Counted from the first letter of the stretch, positions 29,501-38,929 are shown. The stretch is DNA of 64,000 bases from Mollicutes bacterium (GCA_003555335.1 PWHD01000060.1:1-64000), one strand, 5' to 3'. Numbers and translations: made by a program. The notes: generated by a model from the sequence alone, not told the origin.

Positions 29501-29530
29501 ATTATATCAAAAAATCGTGTAAACTACCAA
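29501..29530 (-). promoter_or_regulatory. Promoter of the rpiB-atp operon
   Basis: TTGGTA (29525-29530), 18 nt, TATAAT (29501-29506) with an upstream TGA making an extended -10. No other promoter is evident before the atp genes. Confidence 0.65.
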
Positions 29531-29543
29531 TAAAAATAACGGA

Positions 29544-29581
29544 AAAAAACACTAGGAAATCTTTCGCGAGCAGCGCGAAAA
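29544..29581 (-). terminator. Possible terminator after rnhB
   Basis: TTTCGCG-CTGCT-CGCGAAA on the minus strand, with a seven-T run about 12 nt later. The gap weakens the call. Confidence 0.4.
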
Positions 29582-29619
29582 CAACATGCCCACAACTGGT
29601 TCCATCCGGCATATCGTTT

Positions 29620-30237
29620 CTATAATTCCATTTTCAACTGGGTTTCTATTATTTTTCTTACCGGAGCGAAGCTACGGCGGTGTTCCCCGATCACGCCGTA
29701 GTCTCTCAGGGCATCCAAGTGCCTTTTCGTCGGATACCCCTTGTGGGTCTCGAAACCGTAATGCGGATGTTTCTCTCCCAGTTTCATCATGTAATCGTCA
29801 CGTGTCACCTTCGCAAGGATGCTCGCGGCGGCGATACTCGCAGAAAGCGTGTCGCCCTTGATCAATGAGATGCTCGGCAGATCCCCGATCGTCAGCGGCA
29901 TCGCATCGGTCAGAATATGGTCCACCTCGGGAAGGGAAAGCACCGCATCCCGCATGGCCTGTTTGCTGGCCTGATAGACATTGAGGCGGTCCACTTCCAC
30001 CGAATCGATCACTTTGATTTCATAGGACAGTGCGGATTTTCTGATCGCTTCGGACAGTTCGCGCCTTTTTTTATCCGATAGCTGTTTGGAATCGAAAAGC
30101 CCCTCGATTCTCTTATCCGGATCGAGCACGACGGCCGCAGCGACAAGCGGGCCTGCAAGCGGGCCGCGCCCGGCCTCGTCACAGCCGGCGATGAATCGGT
30201 AGCCTTCTTTCATCAGGGCTTGTTCATACTTATACAT
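29620..30237 (-). CDS. rnhB: Ribonuclease HII
   Basis: Removes ribonucleotides and primers from DNA-RNA hybrids. 205 residues from the ATG at 30235-30237, which overlaps the rbgA stop; no independent ribosome site, so translation is coupled. Catalytic acidic residues are in [19 protein letters not shown] and VTRDDYM. Confidence 0.95.
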   Translation of the reverse strand: MYKYEQALMKEGYRFIAGCDEAGRGPLAGPLVAAAVVLDPDKRIEGLFDSKQLSDKKRRELSEAIRKSALSYEIKVIDSVEVDRLNVYQASKQAMRDAVLSLPEVDHILTDAMPLTIGDLPSISLIKGDTLSASIAAASILAKVTRDDYMMKLGEKHPHYGFETHKGYPTKRHLDALRDYGVIGEHRRSFAPVRKIIETQLKMEL

Positions 30238-31093
30238 CCGTATCAGCCGCTTTCTCGAGAATGACGGAACCGAACCGTTGGTGTCTGAAATCGTATAAAA
30301 AGAGCTCGATGACACGGTCGTAATCGATTTCACTGCCGCGTGTCAAAGCGCCTCTTCGACGACCGATCTTGTCAAAGATTTCGATGGGACCGTCTGTTTC
30401 TTCGATGCTGATATCGTAGCGCTCTTCAAATGCCCGTCTGTAGTGTCTGCGCAGGACATCGATACCATAGATGGCAACCTCGTCGGCGGGGATGAGATGG
30501 TCTTTGATAGTCCCAAGCAGTGCCAGCTTCAATGCGGTCTGCTGATCATCGAGGTCCGGCCACAGGATACCGGGAGTATCAAGCAGGGCGAGGTCCTCTT
30601 GGACCCTGATCATCTGTAGATGACGGGTGATGCCCGGGGTGTCGCCGACCTTGGCGGTCTTTTTGCCGACCAGACGGTTGATAAGGGTCGATTTGCCGAC
30701 ATTAGGGATGCCGACGATGAGGGCACGGATAGGTCTTTCCTTCCGTCCCCTCTCCTTTTCCTTCTGGAACAGGTCTTTCAGAATCGACTTCGACTTCGGT
30801 ACGATATCACGGACATGTTGGCCTGTGAGGGCGTTGATTTTCATCGCATCGGCGCCTTCTGAGCGGAACTGTTCAATCCACTTGTCGAGCGCCTTACCGT
30901 CGGCGAGGTCGGCCTTGTTCAGGAGGATGAGGCGCGGTTTATTACCGATGATGTCTTTTAGTTCCGGATTCTGCGATGCTTTCGGCGCGCGCGCATCGAC
31001 CAACTCGAAAACGATGTCGATAGTGGGAAGTTTCGCTTTTATCAGGCGCTTCGTCTTTGCCATGTGTCCGGGATAGTAGTTTATTTTTGTCAT
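30230..31093 (-). CDS. rbgA: Ribosome biogenesis GTPase RbgA (YlqF)
   Basis: Circularly permuted GTPase needed for late 50S assembly. 287 residues. The motif order is G4 (LLNKADL), G1 ([12 protein letters not shown]), then G3 (DTPGI), which defines the permuted family, and the start [13 protein letters not shown] is typical. The ATG at 31091-31093 is chosen over an earlier frame start for its AAGGA. It overlaps the lepB end region and precedes rnhB, the standard Bacillota order. Confidence 0.96.
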   Translation of the reverse strand: MTKINYYPGHMAKTKRLIKAKLPTIDIVFELVDARAPKASQNPELKDIIGNKPRLILLNKADLADGKALDKWIEQFRSEGADAMKINALTGQHVRDIVPKSKSILKDLFQKEKERGRKERPIRALIVGIPNVGKSTLINRLVGKKTAKVGDTPGITRHLQMIRVQEDLALLDTPGILWPDLDDQQTALKLALLGTIKDHLIPADEVAIYGIDVLRRHYRRAFEERYDISIEETDGPIEIFDKIGRRRGALTRGSEIDYDRVIELFLYDFRHQRFGSVILEKAADTDV

Positions 31094-31094
31094 A

Positions 31095-31967
31095 TCATTC
31101 AATCCTTCCGAAATCACTCAAAGGGCGCAGCCTGTAACGGACACGACCGAAGATCATTTCTTCGCCCAAGGGTCCGAAATGTCTCGAATCCCTGGAGTTG
31201 TTCCTGTTGTCTCCGAGCAAGAAGTACGCATTGTCCGCAAGTTCGATATCACAGTACATGTCAGCCGGCGAGCAATCGGTTTCGGTGGCCGGCGGAAGAA
31301 ACGACGATTCATCAAGGCGCTGCGCGTCCTCACCGTTCATGAGATAGACAGAGCCGGCCTCGATACGGATATGTTCCCCTGGTAGAGCGATGACGCGCTT
31401 GATGAGATAGGTGTCGTCAGGGCCATCCGGTTTGACCACCACAATGTCGAAACGCTCATAATCGACAAGGGTGTGGCGCATGATGACATTGTCCCCGTTA
31501 TTGATGGTCGGCGACATACTCGGTCCTTCAACGGCGGCAACGGAGAACAAAAATGCATTGATGACGATATAGACCGCTGTCAGATAGACAACAAAACCAA
31601 TCATGTCGATGCGTTTATAGAGTTGCCTAAAGTCGGTTTCAGGCAGCGCATCGATTGCTTCTTTTTTCTGTCTCAGTAGCGTAAGCAGATAAAGCAGGTA
31701 GATAAGCACCACGAACACGAGCACGAAAATAAGCGGAATCGCCTCGAAAGGGGTCGCTTCCGCCCAAGGCAGGATGTCGGCGATCCGGGTATGGTAGACT
31801 GCGTTGAAGGCGATGTAGCGCTCCCTGAGCAACGGAATGAAAATGATGAAAAAAAGCGCAAGCAAGACGGTGCCAACCTTGCGCTCAATTTTTTTGACGA
31901 CTTTTGTTTTTTCATTCCCGTCACCTGTTTCGTTCACAGATGCGTTTTCATTTGAGGGTTCTTGCAT
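31095..31967 (-). CDS. lepB: Signal peptidase I with three N-terminal membrane segments
   Basis: Cleaves signal peptides of exported proteins. 290 residues from the ATG at 31965-31967. Catalytic Ser150 is in VEGPSMSPT and the Lys base in [12 protein letters not shown]; the C-terminal box reads [16 protein letters not shown]. Three hydrophobic segments (about 31-47, 76-98, 121-144) precede the catalytic Ser, whereas B. subtilis SipS has one. It starts close behind sftA with only a weak ribosome site. Confidence 0.94.
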   Translation of the reverse strand: MQEPSNENASVNETGDGNEKTKVVKKIERKVGTVLLALFFIIFIPLLRERYIAFNAVYHTRIADILPWAEATPFEAIPLIFVLVFVVLIYLLYLLTLLRQKKEAIDALPETDFRQLYKRIDMIGFVVYLTAVYIVINAFLFSVAAVEGPSMSPTINNGDNVIMRHTLVDYERFDIVVVKPDGPDDTYLIKRVIALPGEHIRIEAGSVYLMNGEDAQRLDESSFLPPATETDCSPADMYCDIELADNAYFLLGDNRNNSRDSRHFGPLGEEMIFGRVRYRLRPLSDFGRIE

Positions 31968-31971
31968 ATTA

Positions 31972-34131
31972 TCATCCCATATTATCAAAAATAGACTCGA
32001 GTTCGTCCATGTCAACGAGGACTTCGCGTGCTCTTGAACCCATGTTCGCTGAGACAACGCCCGCGCTTTCCAGTGATTCGACAATGCTTTGGGCACGGTT
32101 GAAGCCGATGCTGAAGGTTTTGGAGATCTTGTTGATACTGGCTTCTTGTTTCGTTACAACGAATCGCCCGACATCCTCCAACAGTTCGTCATATTCGAAC
32201 GTCTTTGTCGCGCTTTTGACCAGAGCTTCCTCGTTGAACAGATAATCTGCGGGGGCCTGGCTCTTGATGAATTCCATGACCGTCTCGATATCCTCATCGT
32301 TGACGAAGGCACCCTGGAGGCGCTGTTTGGTATGGCCTGAAGGCGCATAGAGCATGTCGCCCCGGCCGAGAAGGGTCTCCGCTCCGGCGGAGTCGATGAT
32401 GGTCTGTGAATCGATATGGCTCGCGACGCTGAATGCGATGCGGGTCGGAATGTTGGATTTGATGGTTCCTTTGATGACATCGGTGGAAGGACGCTGGGTG
32501 GCGACGATGAGGTGGATCCCGCAGGCCCGGGCTTTCTGGGTGATACGCATGATGGACTCCTCGACATACTGCGAAGACACCATCATCAAATCCGCGAGCT
32601 CATCCACGACTATCACGAGATAGGGGAGTTTCTCCTCGTCATTTTCGGTTTTCTTGTTGTAGGCGTCGATGTCACGGCTTTGCGTATTTCTGAATGTCTG
32701 GAAGCGTCTTTCCATCTCGTCCACAACCCAGTTGAGTGCGGCCGTGGCCGCTTTGGGATCATTGATCACAGGCGTGATGAGATGGGGGATGTCATTATAA
32801 CCGCTCAGTTCGACCATTTTGGGGTCGATGAGGACGAGTTTCAATTCGCTTGGTTTGTATTTTAGCAACAGACTCATCAGCACCGTATTGATACAGACGC
32901 TTTTCCCGCTGCCGGTCTGCCCGGCGATCAGGCCATGCGGCATGGACTTGATTGGAGCGTAGATCGGATTGCCGTCGATATCCAAGCCGAGTGCAATCGT
33001 CAGTGGCATGGCCGCATTTTTGAACATCGAGCGGTTCACGATGTCGACAAAATGGACTGTTTCGGCCTTTTCATTGGGCACTTCGATACCAACGGTCTTC
33101 TTACCGGGAATCGGGGCTTCGATACGGATTTCCCTTGCTTCGAGCACCATTTTCAAGTTATCGGTCAGATTGGTGATTTTGTTCAGTTTGACCCCTTTTT
33201 CAACTGCGATCTCATAGCGTGTGACCGTCGGACCCTGCGTATGGGTGAAAACGCGTGCGCCGACACCGAACTCTTTGAACGTCTCGTTCAGTCGATTGAT
33301 CTGGCTTTCGATGGACGCACTCAAATCAACGGGTTCGTCGCTCGGTTTCTTGAGCAGGGAAATGGGGGGTATCTGGTAATCTTCATAGGTCTTGGCCCCG
33401 GCCTTGACGGTCTCGTTGGTTTTGTCGGTAGCGGGGACATGGGTCTCGGTGATTTTCTCATCCGGTTCATTTTCATTGTCCGGCTCCTCATGACCGGTAT
33501 CCGGTTTAGCGGGGACGGCTTCCGGCATTGGAGGTTCTTCGTCCATTTCATCTTGTACCGCTTTGTTTTCTGTAGGGGCCGGACGGTCTGGTTCATCGTC
33601 ACTCAGAAAATCATACATGTTGCTTTTTTTGCGACCGTTTTGTTGGTCACCGTGTGTTTCGGCTCTTTCAGAAGGCTGGTCATACGAAGATTCCGCACCT
33701 TCATTATGATGCTCATTTCCGCTATCGGTAGGTGTTTTCGTATTGTCTATGATGGAGGCTTCGACAATCTTGGTATTGGATTTTTCCTTGCTCATCGAAC
33801 GGTGCACCTCATCAAGGTCCTTGCCCCTGACAAGGTCGAACTCGGGATAGGCTGTACCGTATTTTCTTATTCTTTCTTCTTTGGTCAGACGCGGTTTCGT
33901 CCGGAACGCATCAAGCTTGTCCAAGTCTCTTCTCTGGTCGGTCTTGATGGGGATGACCACTTCATCCTTGACGTTCTTACCGAAAATCGGGGAGACGAAC
34001 CGGCTTTTTTCATACCGTTGCTTACGTTTTTCCTTTTCCTTTTTCTCGACAATCTCATAGACCTGAAACGGTTTGTCATCAGGTGTTCTTTCTAGCGGTG
34101 GTGTCATCTTTCTTTTACGTCTGAAAAGCAT
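31972..34131 (-). CDS. sftA: FtsK/SpoIIIE-family DNA translocase, soluble SftA-like
   Basis: Hexameric ATPase pumping chromosomal DNA during septation and dimer resolution. 719 residues. Walker A AGQTGSGKS at about 404 and Walker B LVIVVDELADL at about 502-512 are intact, and the C-terminal winged-helix gamma domain (about 655-719) would read KOPS-like guide sequences. The N-terminal 270 residues are charged and disordered with no membrane segment, unlike FtsK or SpoIIIE, and resemble B. subtilis SftA. The ATG at 34129-34131 is chosen because GGGGGGAG is well spaced; a GTG two codons earlier is too close. The first 28 nt overlap the upstream thioredoxin-like gene. Confidence 0.93.
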   Translation of the reverse strand: MLFRRKRKMTPPLERTPDDKPFQVYEIVEKKEKEKRKQRYEKSRFVSPIFGKNVKDEVVIPIKTDQRRDLDKLDAFRTKPRLTKEERIRKYGTAYPEFDLVRGKDLDEVHRSMSKEKSNTKIVEASIIDNTKTPTDSGNEHHNEGAESSYDQPSERAETHGDQQNGRKKSNMYDFLSDDEPDRPAPTENKAVQDEMDEEPPMPEAVPAKPDTGHEEPDNENEPDEKITETHVPATDKTNETVKAGAKTYEDYQIPPISLLKKPSDEPVDLSASIESQINRLNETFKEFGVGARVFTHTQGPTVTRYEIAVEKGVKLNKITNLTDNLKMVLEAREIRIEAPIPGKKTVGIEVPNEKAETVHFVDIVNRSMFKNAAMPLTIALGLDIDGNPIYAPIKSMPHGLIAGQTGSGKSVCINTVLMSLLLKYKPSELKLVLIDPKMVELSGYNDIPHLITPVINDPKAATAALNWVVDEMERRFQTFRNTQSRDIDAYNKKTENDEEKLPYLVIVVDELADLMMVSSQYVEESIMRITQKARACGIHLIVATQRPSTDVIKGTIKSNIPTRIAFSVASHIDSQTIIDSAGAETLLGRGDMLYAPSGHTKQRLQGAFVNDEDIETVMEFIKSQAPADYLFNEEALVKSATKTFEYDELLEDVGRFVVTKQEASINKISKTFSIGFNRAQSIVESLESAGVVSANMGSRAREVLVDMDELESIFDNMG

Positions 34132-34466
34132 TTGCACTCCCCCCCTTCCATGATTGTTTCTTCGATGAATGCAATGATATCAGCAAGCGTCTTTCTTTCC
34201 TTATCGACATATCGCCCGATTATATGGCCGGCTTTATAGAGAATCAGGGACGGAACGCCGATGACCTTATAATGGTCAAAGAGTTCCGATAAGACATGTC
34301 TTTTGACTTTTTGGAAGTCGATGGTCGGATATTGTGCTTTCACAAGATGAAAAAAAGAAAACAGATAGTCGCAATCCGGACAGACATCACTCGAAAAGAT
34401 GATGCACGTGATCTTACTCCGGTTGATTGTGCTTTCAAATGCAGTGAGCGTATCAATCGTCTTCAT
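34104..34466 (-). CDS. Thioredoxin-fold protein with CPDC motif
   Basis: 120 residues with a thioredoxin fold: 'IIFSSDVCPDCDYLFSFF' places the redox pair CPDC after strand 1, and 'VIGVPSLILYKAG' contains the cis-Pro. The middle Asp differs from CGPC of thioredoxin and suggests an altered redox potential. No signal peptide, so cytoplasmic. It overlaps the end of the upstream membrane protein gene by 14 nt and the start of sftA by 28 nt, so the three are translationally coupled. The target is unknown. Confidence 0.8.
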   Translation of the reverse strand: MKTIDTLTAFESTINRSKITCIIFSSDVCPDCDYLFSFFHLVKAQYPTIDFQKVKRHVLSELFDHYKVIGVPSLILYKAGHIIGRYVDKERKTLADIIAFIEETIMEGGECKCFSDVKER

Positions 34467-35199
34467 CGTCGACACCTTCTTCAAGTGCCTTGAGTTCCTT
34501 GTCGACAAGGTCGAATTCTATTTCCTTGTCGAATAGTTTCTTCGAATAGACCTTCGAGGTTTCCTCTCCGACCACCCCGATGATCAACAAGGCGATACGT
34601 TTTGTGATGAAATCGACACTGGTGTTGATGACAAGCTTGCGGACCCAGTAGGCCGGATTGAAGGCATTGAGCGCACCGAGGGTCATCTTGAAGGCGCGGT
34701 TCACATGTCTGTTGCGCATCGCCTTGACGAATCGTTGTTCCTCGATCTGCTTTTTTCTTTCGAACATCTTCACGATATGGGTGACTCTGATATTCCTCGT
34801 ATTCTTGAGCATCGGCTGATCGAGTATCTTGTCGATTCTTTCGCTGATATATGTGTTGAGTTCGATAATCTCATCGATGTTGAGTTCCATCATCGGATAT
34901 TTGGAATCAGGAAAATGATAGGTGGAGATTTCTTCAACAAGCTCATAGCTCAGATCGAAGACGAGTTTTCCAAAACCCTTTTCCTGTTTCTTGTATTGTT
35001 TCTTGAACGCGGTCTGTTTATCTATGATCAACGTCTTGAGTGATTGTTCGTCAACGGAATTAACCGGTTTGTTCATTGCTTTCTTATCGAGACTCTTTCC
35101 ACGGACGATCAGATAGACGTGGGTTAGCGTGAACAGGATGAAACCCGAAGCCAATCCCAGGATGAAATTGATCAATCCGCCAAGCGAGAATTCTGGCAT
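34453..35199 (-). CDS. Uncharacterised single-pass membrane protein
   Basis: 248 residues that I do not recognise. One membrane segment at about 9-31, then a charged helical region (about 35-165) and a moderately hydrophobic stretch at about 175-210 that may be amphipathic. The end is very acidic (about 225-248). It is first in the operon with the thioredoxin-like protein and sftA, behind an extended -10 promoter. Context with a cell-division translocase and signal peptidase suggests an envelope or division role; this is inference only. Confidence 0.85.
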   Translation of the reverse strand: MPEFSLGGLINFILGLASGFILFTLTHVYLIVRGKSLDKKAMNKPVNSVDEQSLKTLIIDKQTAFKKQYKKQEKGFGKLVFDLSYELVEEISTYHFPDSKYPMMELNIDEIIELNTYISERIDKILDQPMLKNTRNIRVTHIVKMFERKKQIEEQRFVKAMRNRHVNRAFKMTLGALNAFNPAYWVRKLVINTSVDFITKRIALLIIGVVGEETSKVYSKKLFDKEIEFDLVDKELKALEEGVDDEDD

Positions 35200-35216
35200 G
35201 TTATCACCTCGTTAAC

Positions 35217-35222
35217 ATTATA
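35217..35222 (-). promoter_or_regulatory. Extended -10 promoter of the sftA-lepB-rbgA-rnhB operon
   Basis: TATAAT preceded by TGA, 17 nt before the ATG of the membrane protein gene, which has GAGGTGAT as ribosome site. No clear -35. Confidence 0.6.
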
Positions 35223-35279
35223 TCATAAAACAGGATTTTGTTTTTCCTTTTTAGCGCTCTATCCTTTGGGAAACAACAT

Positions 35280-35308
35280 TTGCCAAACCGCATCAATTAT
35301 GCGATAAT
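35280..35308 (+). promoter_or_regulatory. Promoter of the HAD phosphatase gene
   Basis: TTGCCA (35280-35285), 17 nt, GATAAT (35303-35308). It diverges from the sftA operon promoter. Confidence 0.55.
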
Positions 35309-35324
35309 ATTCATCGGTGATTAT

Positions 35325-36152
35325 ATGAAAAAACATCTGATAGCACTCGATTTGGACGGCACGCTTCTTTATGACTGGCTGACGCTGGATGAAGGGACGC
35401 GTGACTACCTGAACAAACTGAAGGAAAAAGGACACCACCTCGTCATCGCGACCGGCCGGCCCTACCGAAGCTCCATCCGTTTCTATGAGCAGCTCGAATT
35501 AGACACGCCGCTTATCAATTATAATGGAGGGCTGATCACAAGGCCGGGAGACCCCGCCTTTGATGAAGTCAACATCCTTGTAAACAGGGATGCGGTCGTC
35601 GATATCTTCAAGAACAACAAGGAACATATCGACAACGCGTTTTGTGAAATCAAGGACGACATCTATCTTTTCAAGGAAAGTGAAGACATCGTCGAGCTTC
35701 TACACTTTTTCAACGGCGCCACGATGAAAATCGGTGCTTTCGACGAGACCCTTCCCGGCGGCACGAACGGTTTCATCATCGTCGCGAAGGAGAACCAGGG
35801 ACAATTCATAGAAGAATATGTCACCAAACATTACCCCGGGGAACTGATGACCCGCAACTGGGGCAGTGAGTATCGCTTCATCATAGAGCTTTACACACCC
35901 AAGACAAACAAGGGGCGCGCCCTGCGGTATGTTGCCGATTATCTCGGTGTCGAGCAGGACCATATCATCGCTTTCGGCGATGGGAACAATGACCTTGAGA
36001 TGCTTGAATTCGCCGGTACCGGCGTCGCGATGAACAATGCCCGCGAGGAACTCAAGGAAGTCGCCGATGTTGTCAGTCCACACACGAATCAGGAACGTGC
36101 CATCGAGAATTTCCTGGATGAATACTTCAATAAAAAGGCGGAATCAGATTAG
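35325..36152 (+). CDS. Cof-type HAD-IIB hydrolase
   Basis: 275 residues. HAD motif I is LIALDLDGTLL (nucleophile first Asp), motif II IATGRP, motif III Lys in the cap-adjacent region and motif IV FGDGNNDLEML. The C2B cap lies between motifs II and III. Such enzymes dephosphorylate sugar phosphates, nucleotides or FMN; the substrate cannot be told from sequence. ATG at 35325 is chosen; the frame is open upstream but with no ribosome site. Its stop overlaps the ffh stop on the other strand. Confidence 0.92.
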   Translation: MKKHLIALDLDGTLLYDWLTLDEGTRDYLNKLKEKGHHLVIATGRPYRSSIRFYEQLELDTPLINYNGGLITRPGDPAFDEVNILVNRDAVVDIFKNNKEHIDNAFCEIKDDIYLFKESEDIVELLHFFNGATMKIGAFDETLPGGTNGFIIVAKENQGQFIEEYVTKHYPGELMTRNWGSEYRFIIELYTPKTNKGRALRYVADYLGVEQDHIIAFGDGNNDLEMLEFAGTGVAMNNAREELKEVADVVSPHTNQERAIENFLDEYFNKKAESD

Positions 36153-36170
36153 AATCTGAATCCGCCTTTT
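36133..36170. terminator. Bidirectional terminator formed by two overlapping gene ends
   Basis: AAAAGGCGGAATCAGATT pairs with AATCTGAATCCGCCTTTT around AG, one mismatch in 18. It covers the last codons of both the HAD gene (+) and ffh (-), whose stop codons overlap at 36149-36152. A tract on one side and T tract on the other make it usable both ways. Confidence 0.85.
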
Positions 36171-37564
36171 CCTTTGCCTTTTCCTTTGCCTTTTTTCTGT
36201 TTTGTACCGCCTGGTGGTGTTTGCATCGCTTTGAGCGGGTTGTTTGGATCGAGCTTAGAAGGGTCCATCGATCCCATCTTCTTGACGGCTTGCGCCTGTT
36301 GATCGAGCGTCTGGATCAGACGGTTGACCTCCGCAACACTGCGGCCGGCACCGCTTGCGATACGTCGGCGGCGCGAACTGTTTTTCTTGATCAGGTCAGG
36401 TTTTTTGCGCTCGGCCTTGGTCATCGCATTGATGATGGTTTCTATATAGACGAGCTTTTTGTCATCGAGGTCGGCGTTCTTCATCATTTTCCCCGCACCC
36501 GGTATCATCTTCATCAGACCGCCGAGCGATCCCATACGTTTGACCATCTTGAGTTGTTTCAGATAGTCGTTGTAGTTGAATTTGCCAGACATCATCTTTT
36601 CCATCATACTCATCATGTCGTCTTCATCAACATTTTCTTGAACCTTGTCGATGAGCGTTAGTACGTCGCCCATGCCGAGAATCCGGCTGGCCATACGCTC
36701 GGGATGAAACACTTCGAGCGCGTCCATCTTTTCGCCGAGTCCCATGAATTTGATCGGGACATCGGTGACTTTCCTGAGTGAAAGCGCGGCACCTCCTCGG
36801 GTATCACCGTCGAGTTTTGTGATGATGCTTCCGCTGATCGATAAGGACTGATGGAAATGTTCGGCCACACTGACCGCGTCCTGTCCGGTCATCGCATCCA
36901 GGACAAGCAGAATCTCATCCGGTTTGACCACGTCTTTGAGGCGTTTCAGCTCATCCATCATGGCCGCATCGACGTGCAAGCGCCCGGCGGTGTCATAGAT
37001 CACGCAGTCAAAACCGTTTTCCTGCGCATGAATCATGGCATCCTTCGCGATTGCCTCGGGCTTGTTTTCGGTACCTTTTTCAAAGACGGGCACTCCAAGC
37101 TGCTCACCAATGGTCTTGAGCTGTTCAACCGCAGCCGGTCTGTAGACGTCAAGCGCCACAAGGAGTGGTTTTACGGATTCCTTTTTCTTGAGGTAATTCG
37201 CGAGTTTTCCAGCAGTGGTCGTTTTACCGCTACCTTGAAGACCCACAAGCATGAGGTCGTTCCGCTTGGACTTATCCAAGGTGAAGACACTGGTCTTTCC
37301 ACCTAGAAGTTCGGTGAGTTCCTCGTGGACGACCTTGACGACCTGTTGGGCCGGGTTCAGTCCTTTGAGTATCTTCTCACCGGTTGCTTTTTCTCTTATT
37401 TCCTTCGTGAAGCTTTTGACCACCTTGAAGTTGACATCCGCCTCGAGGAGACTGAGCCGGATCTCACGCATCATCTCATCGATGTCTTTTTCGGTGAGGC
37501 GGGCTTTGCCCCGCACACGTCTCAATGCCATCTGTAAGCGGTCGGATAGTTGATCGAACGCCAT
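36149..37564 (-). CDS. ffh: Signal recognition particle protein (Ffh, SRP54)
   Basis: GTPase that binds signal sequences and SRP RNA. 471 residues: N domain helices, G domain with P-loop VGLQGSGKTTTAGKLA and DTAGRL, TKLDGDTRGGAALS, and the Met-rich M domain ('DDMMSMMEKMMSGKF', KKNSSRRRRIASGAG for RNA binding). The C-terminal tail is a Gly-Lys repeat (KGKGKGKGG) encoded by a short DNA repeat. Downstream of ylxM in the ftsY-ylxM-ffh operon. Confidence 0.98.
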   Translation of the reverse strand: MAFDQLSDRLQMALRRVRGKARLTEKDIDEMMREIRLSLLEADVNFKVVKSFTKEIREKATGEKILKGLNPAQQVVKVVHEELTELLGGKTSVFTLDKSKRNDLMLVGLQGSGKTTTAGKLANYLKKKESVKPLLVALDVYRPAAVEQLKTIGEQLGVPVFEKGTENKPEAIAKDAMIHAQENGFDCVIYDTAGRLHVDAAMMDELKRLKDVVKPDEILLVLDAMTGQDAVSVAEHFHQSLSISGSIITKLDGDTRGGAALSLRKVTDVPIKFMGLGEKMDALEVFHPERMASRILGMGDVLTLIDKVQENVDEDDMMSMMEKMMSGKFNYNDYLKQLKMVKRMGSLGGLMKMIPGAGKMMKNADLDDKKLVYIETIINAMTKAERKKPDLIKKNSSRRRRIASGAGRSVAEVNRLIQTLDQQAQAVKKMGSMDPSKLDPNNPLKAMQTPPGGTKQKKGKGKGKGKGGFRF

Positions 37565-37565
37565 A

Positions 37566-37889
37566 TTAATCCACCTTTTCTAATTCATTGAGCAATCGGA
37601 TTGCTTCTTCGTTGTCACAGACCTGTCGCAATTTTTCGACAATGGACTGCCTTTTGACTGTCTTTTCATGTAAGGCCAATTTTTTCTCATAGTCATGGAG
37701 TTTCCTGATTGTCTTTTGGATATTGTCATGTACTGCGTTTCTCGAGATTCCTTCGAGTTCCGCGATTTCAGCAAGTGTATAGTTCTCTTCGAAATAATAC
37801 CGCATGACCTTTGCTTGTTTTTCTGTCAGTAAAGGGGTATAGAAGTCCAAAAGTACGGTTATCTCTATATGTTTTTCAACGATGTCCAT
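37566..37889 (-). CDS. ylxM: YlxM-family helix-turn-helix SRP-associated protein
   Basis: 107 residues with a sigma-70 region 4-like HTH ('YTLAEIAELEGISRNAVHD'). YlxM in Gram-positive bacteria is cotranscribed with ffh and ftsY and modulates SRP GTPase activity. Here it starts directly at the ftsY stop (TAGATG) and ends one base before the ffh start. Confidence 0.93.
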   Translation of the reverse strand: MDIVEKHIEITVLLDFYTPLLTEKQAKVMRYYFEENYTLAEIAELEGISRNAVHDNIQKTIRKLHDYEKKLALHEKTVKRQSIVEKLRQVCDNEEAIRLLNELEKVD

Positions 37890-38858
37890 CTAAATCACAT
37901 CCGCGAAGAGGCCATAGATATATTCCTCAATATCGAAATATTCCAAATCCTCGATTTTTTCGCCAAGTCCGATCATCTTGACCGGCACACCGATGGTTTC
38001 TCTGATCGCCAGCGCGATGCCGCCTTTTGCGGTTCCGTCGAGCTTGGCCAGAATCACACCGCTCAGATGCGTCACTTCATTGAATATCTTTGCCTGAGAA
38101 AGGCCGTTTTGACCCGTGGTCGCATCAAGAACGAGCAATGTTTCCTGCGGTGCCCCTTCGACTTCCCGGCCGATGACCCGGTGCACTTTTTCCAGTTCCA
38201 ACATGAGGTTTTTCTTGTTCTGGAGTCGACCGGCGGTATCACAAAGCACCACATCGATGTGCATTTCTTTTGCTTTTTGAAGCGCATCATACATGACACT
38301 GGAAGGATCGCTTCCTGCTTCTTTCGCGTAAAAGGCGCAGCCGACCCGTTCACTCCATATCCTGAGCTGGTTGATGGCACCGGCTCTGAAAGTGTCGCCG
38401 GCCACCATCATCACTTTTTTGCCTTCGTTTTGAAGCAGGTGGGCCACTTTGCCTATCGTGGTTGTCTTGCCGACACCATTGACACCGACGAAAAGATGGA
38501 CACTCATATCGTCTGCGGTGGCAAGATTGGTATCGATGATGTCTTCTTGCACGTAGCGTTTGAACATTTCTTCGACAATCATCTCTTTGAGTTCGGCAGC
38601 ATTGTCGATGTTTTTCGTCTCAACATTCCGTCTCAGGTGGTCGACGAGGCTCAACACCGTGTCGACGCCCATGTCGGCCATGATGAAGAGTTCCTCGATT
38701 TCTTCAAAGAGCGCTTCATCGATGCGCTTCCCAGACGCAAGAAGTTCGTTGAGCTGATTAAAGACGCTCTCGCGCGTTTTTTCCATACCGATTTTATATT
38801 TTTGGGCCTTTTTCTTGCTTTCCTTGCTTTGGAACAGATTCTTGAAAAACCCCATCAT
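37890..38858 (-). CDS. ftsY: Signal recognition particle receptor FtsY
   Basis: Membrane-associated SRP receptor GTPase. 322 residues: short charged N-terminus, N domain, G domain with P-loop VGVNGVGKTTTIGKVA, GDTFRAGAINQL, CDTAGRLQN and AKLDGTAKGG. The long acidic A domain of E. coli FtsY is absent, as usual in Bacillota. Two tandem ATGs at 38858 and 38855 are possible; AAGGA favours the first. Confidence 0.96.
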   Translation of the reverse strand: MMGFFKNLFQSKESKKKAQKYKIGMEKTRESVFNQLNELLASGKRIDEALFEEIEELFIMADMGVDTVLSLVDHLRRNVETKNIDNAAELKEMIVEEMFKRYVQEDIIDTNLATADDMSVHLFVGVNGVGKTTTIGKVAHLLQNEGKKVMMVAGDTFRAGAINQLRIWSERVGCAFYAKEAGSDPSSVMYDALQKAKEMHIDVVLCDTAGRLQNKKNLMLELEKVHRVIGREVEGAPQETLLVLDATTGQNGLSQAKIFNEVTHLSGVILAKLDGTAKGGIALAIRETIGVPVKMIGLGEKIEDLEYFDIEEYIYGLFADVI

Positions 38859-38886
38859 AAGCACATCCTTCATTTTAATCATGGGT

Positions 38887-38892
38887 ATTATA
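38887..38892 (-). promoter_or_regulatory. Extended -10 promoter of ftsY-ylxM-ffh
   Basis: TATAAT preceded by TGT, 28 nt upstream of the ftsY start and after the sRNA/topA terminators. The -35 is not recognisable. Confidence 0.6.
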
Positions 38893-38929
38893 ACACAGAA
38901 GCCGATGGTAAAAAAATAAAAACCCTATA

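Noticed and set aside
36170..36200. Short tandem repeat (CCTTTGCCTTTT-like) near the end of ffh
   Set aside because: It simply encodes the Gly-Lys tail of Ffh; not a CRISPR or mobile repeat.
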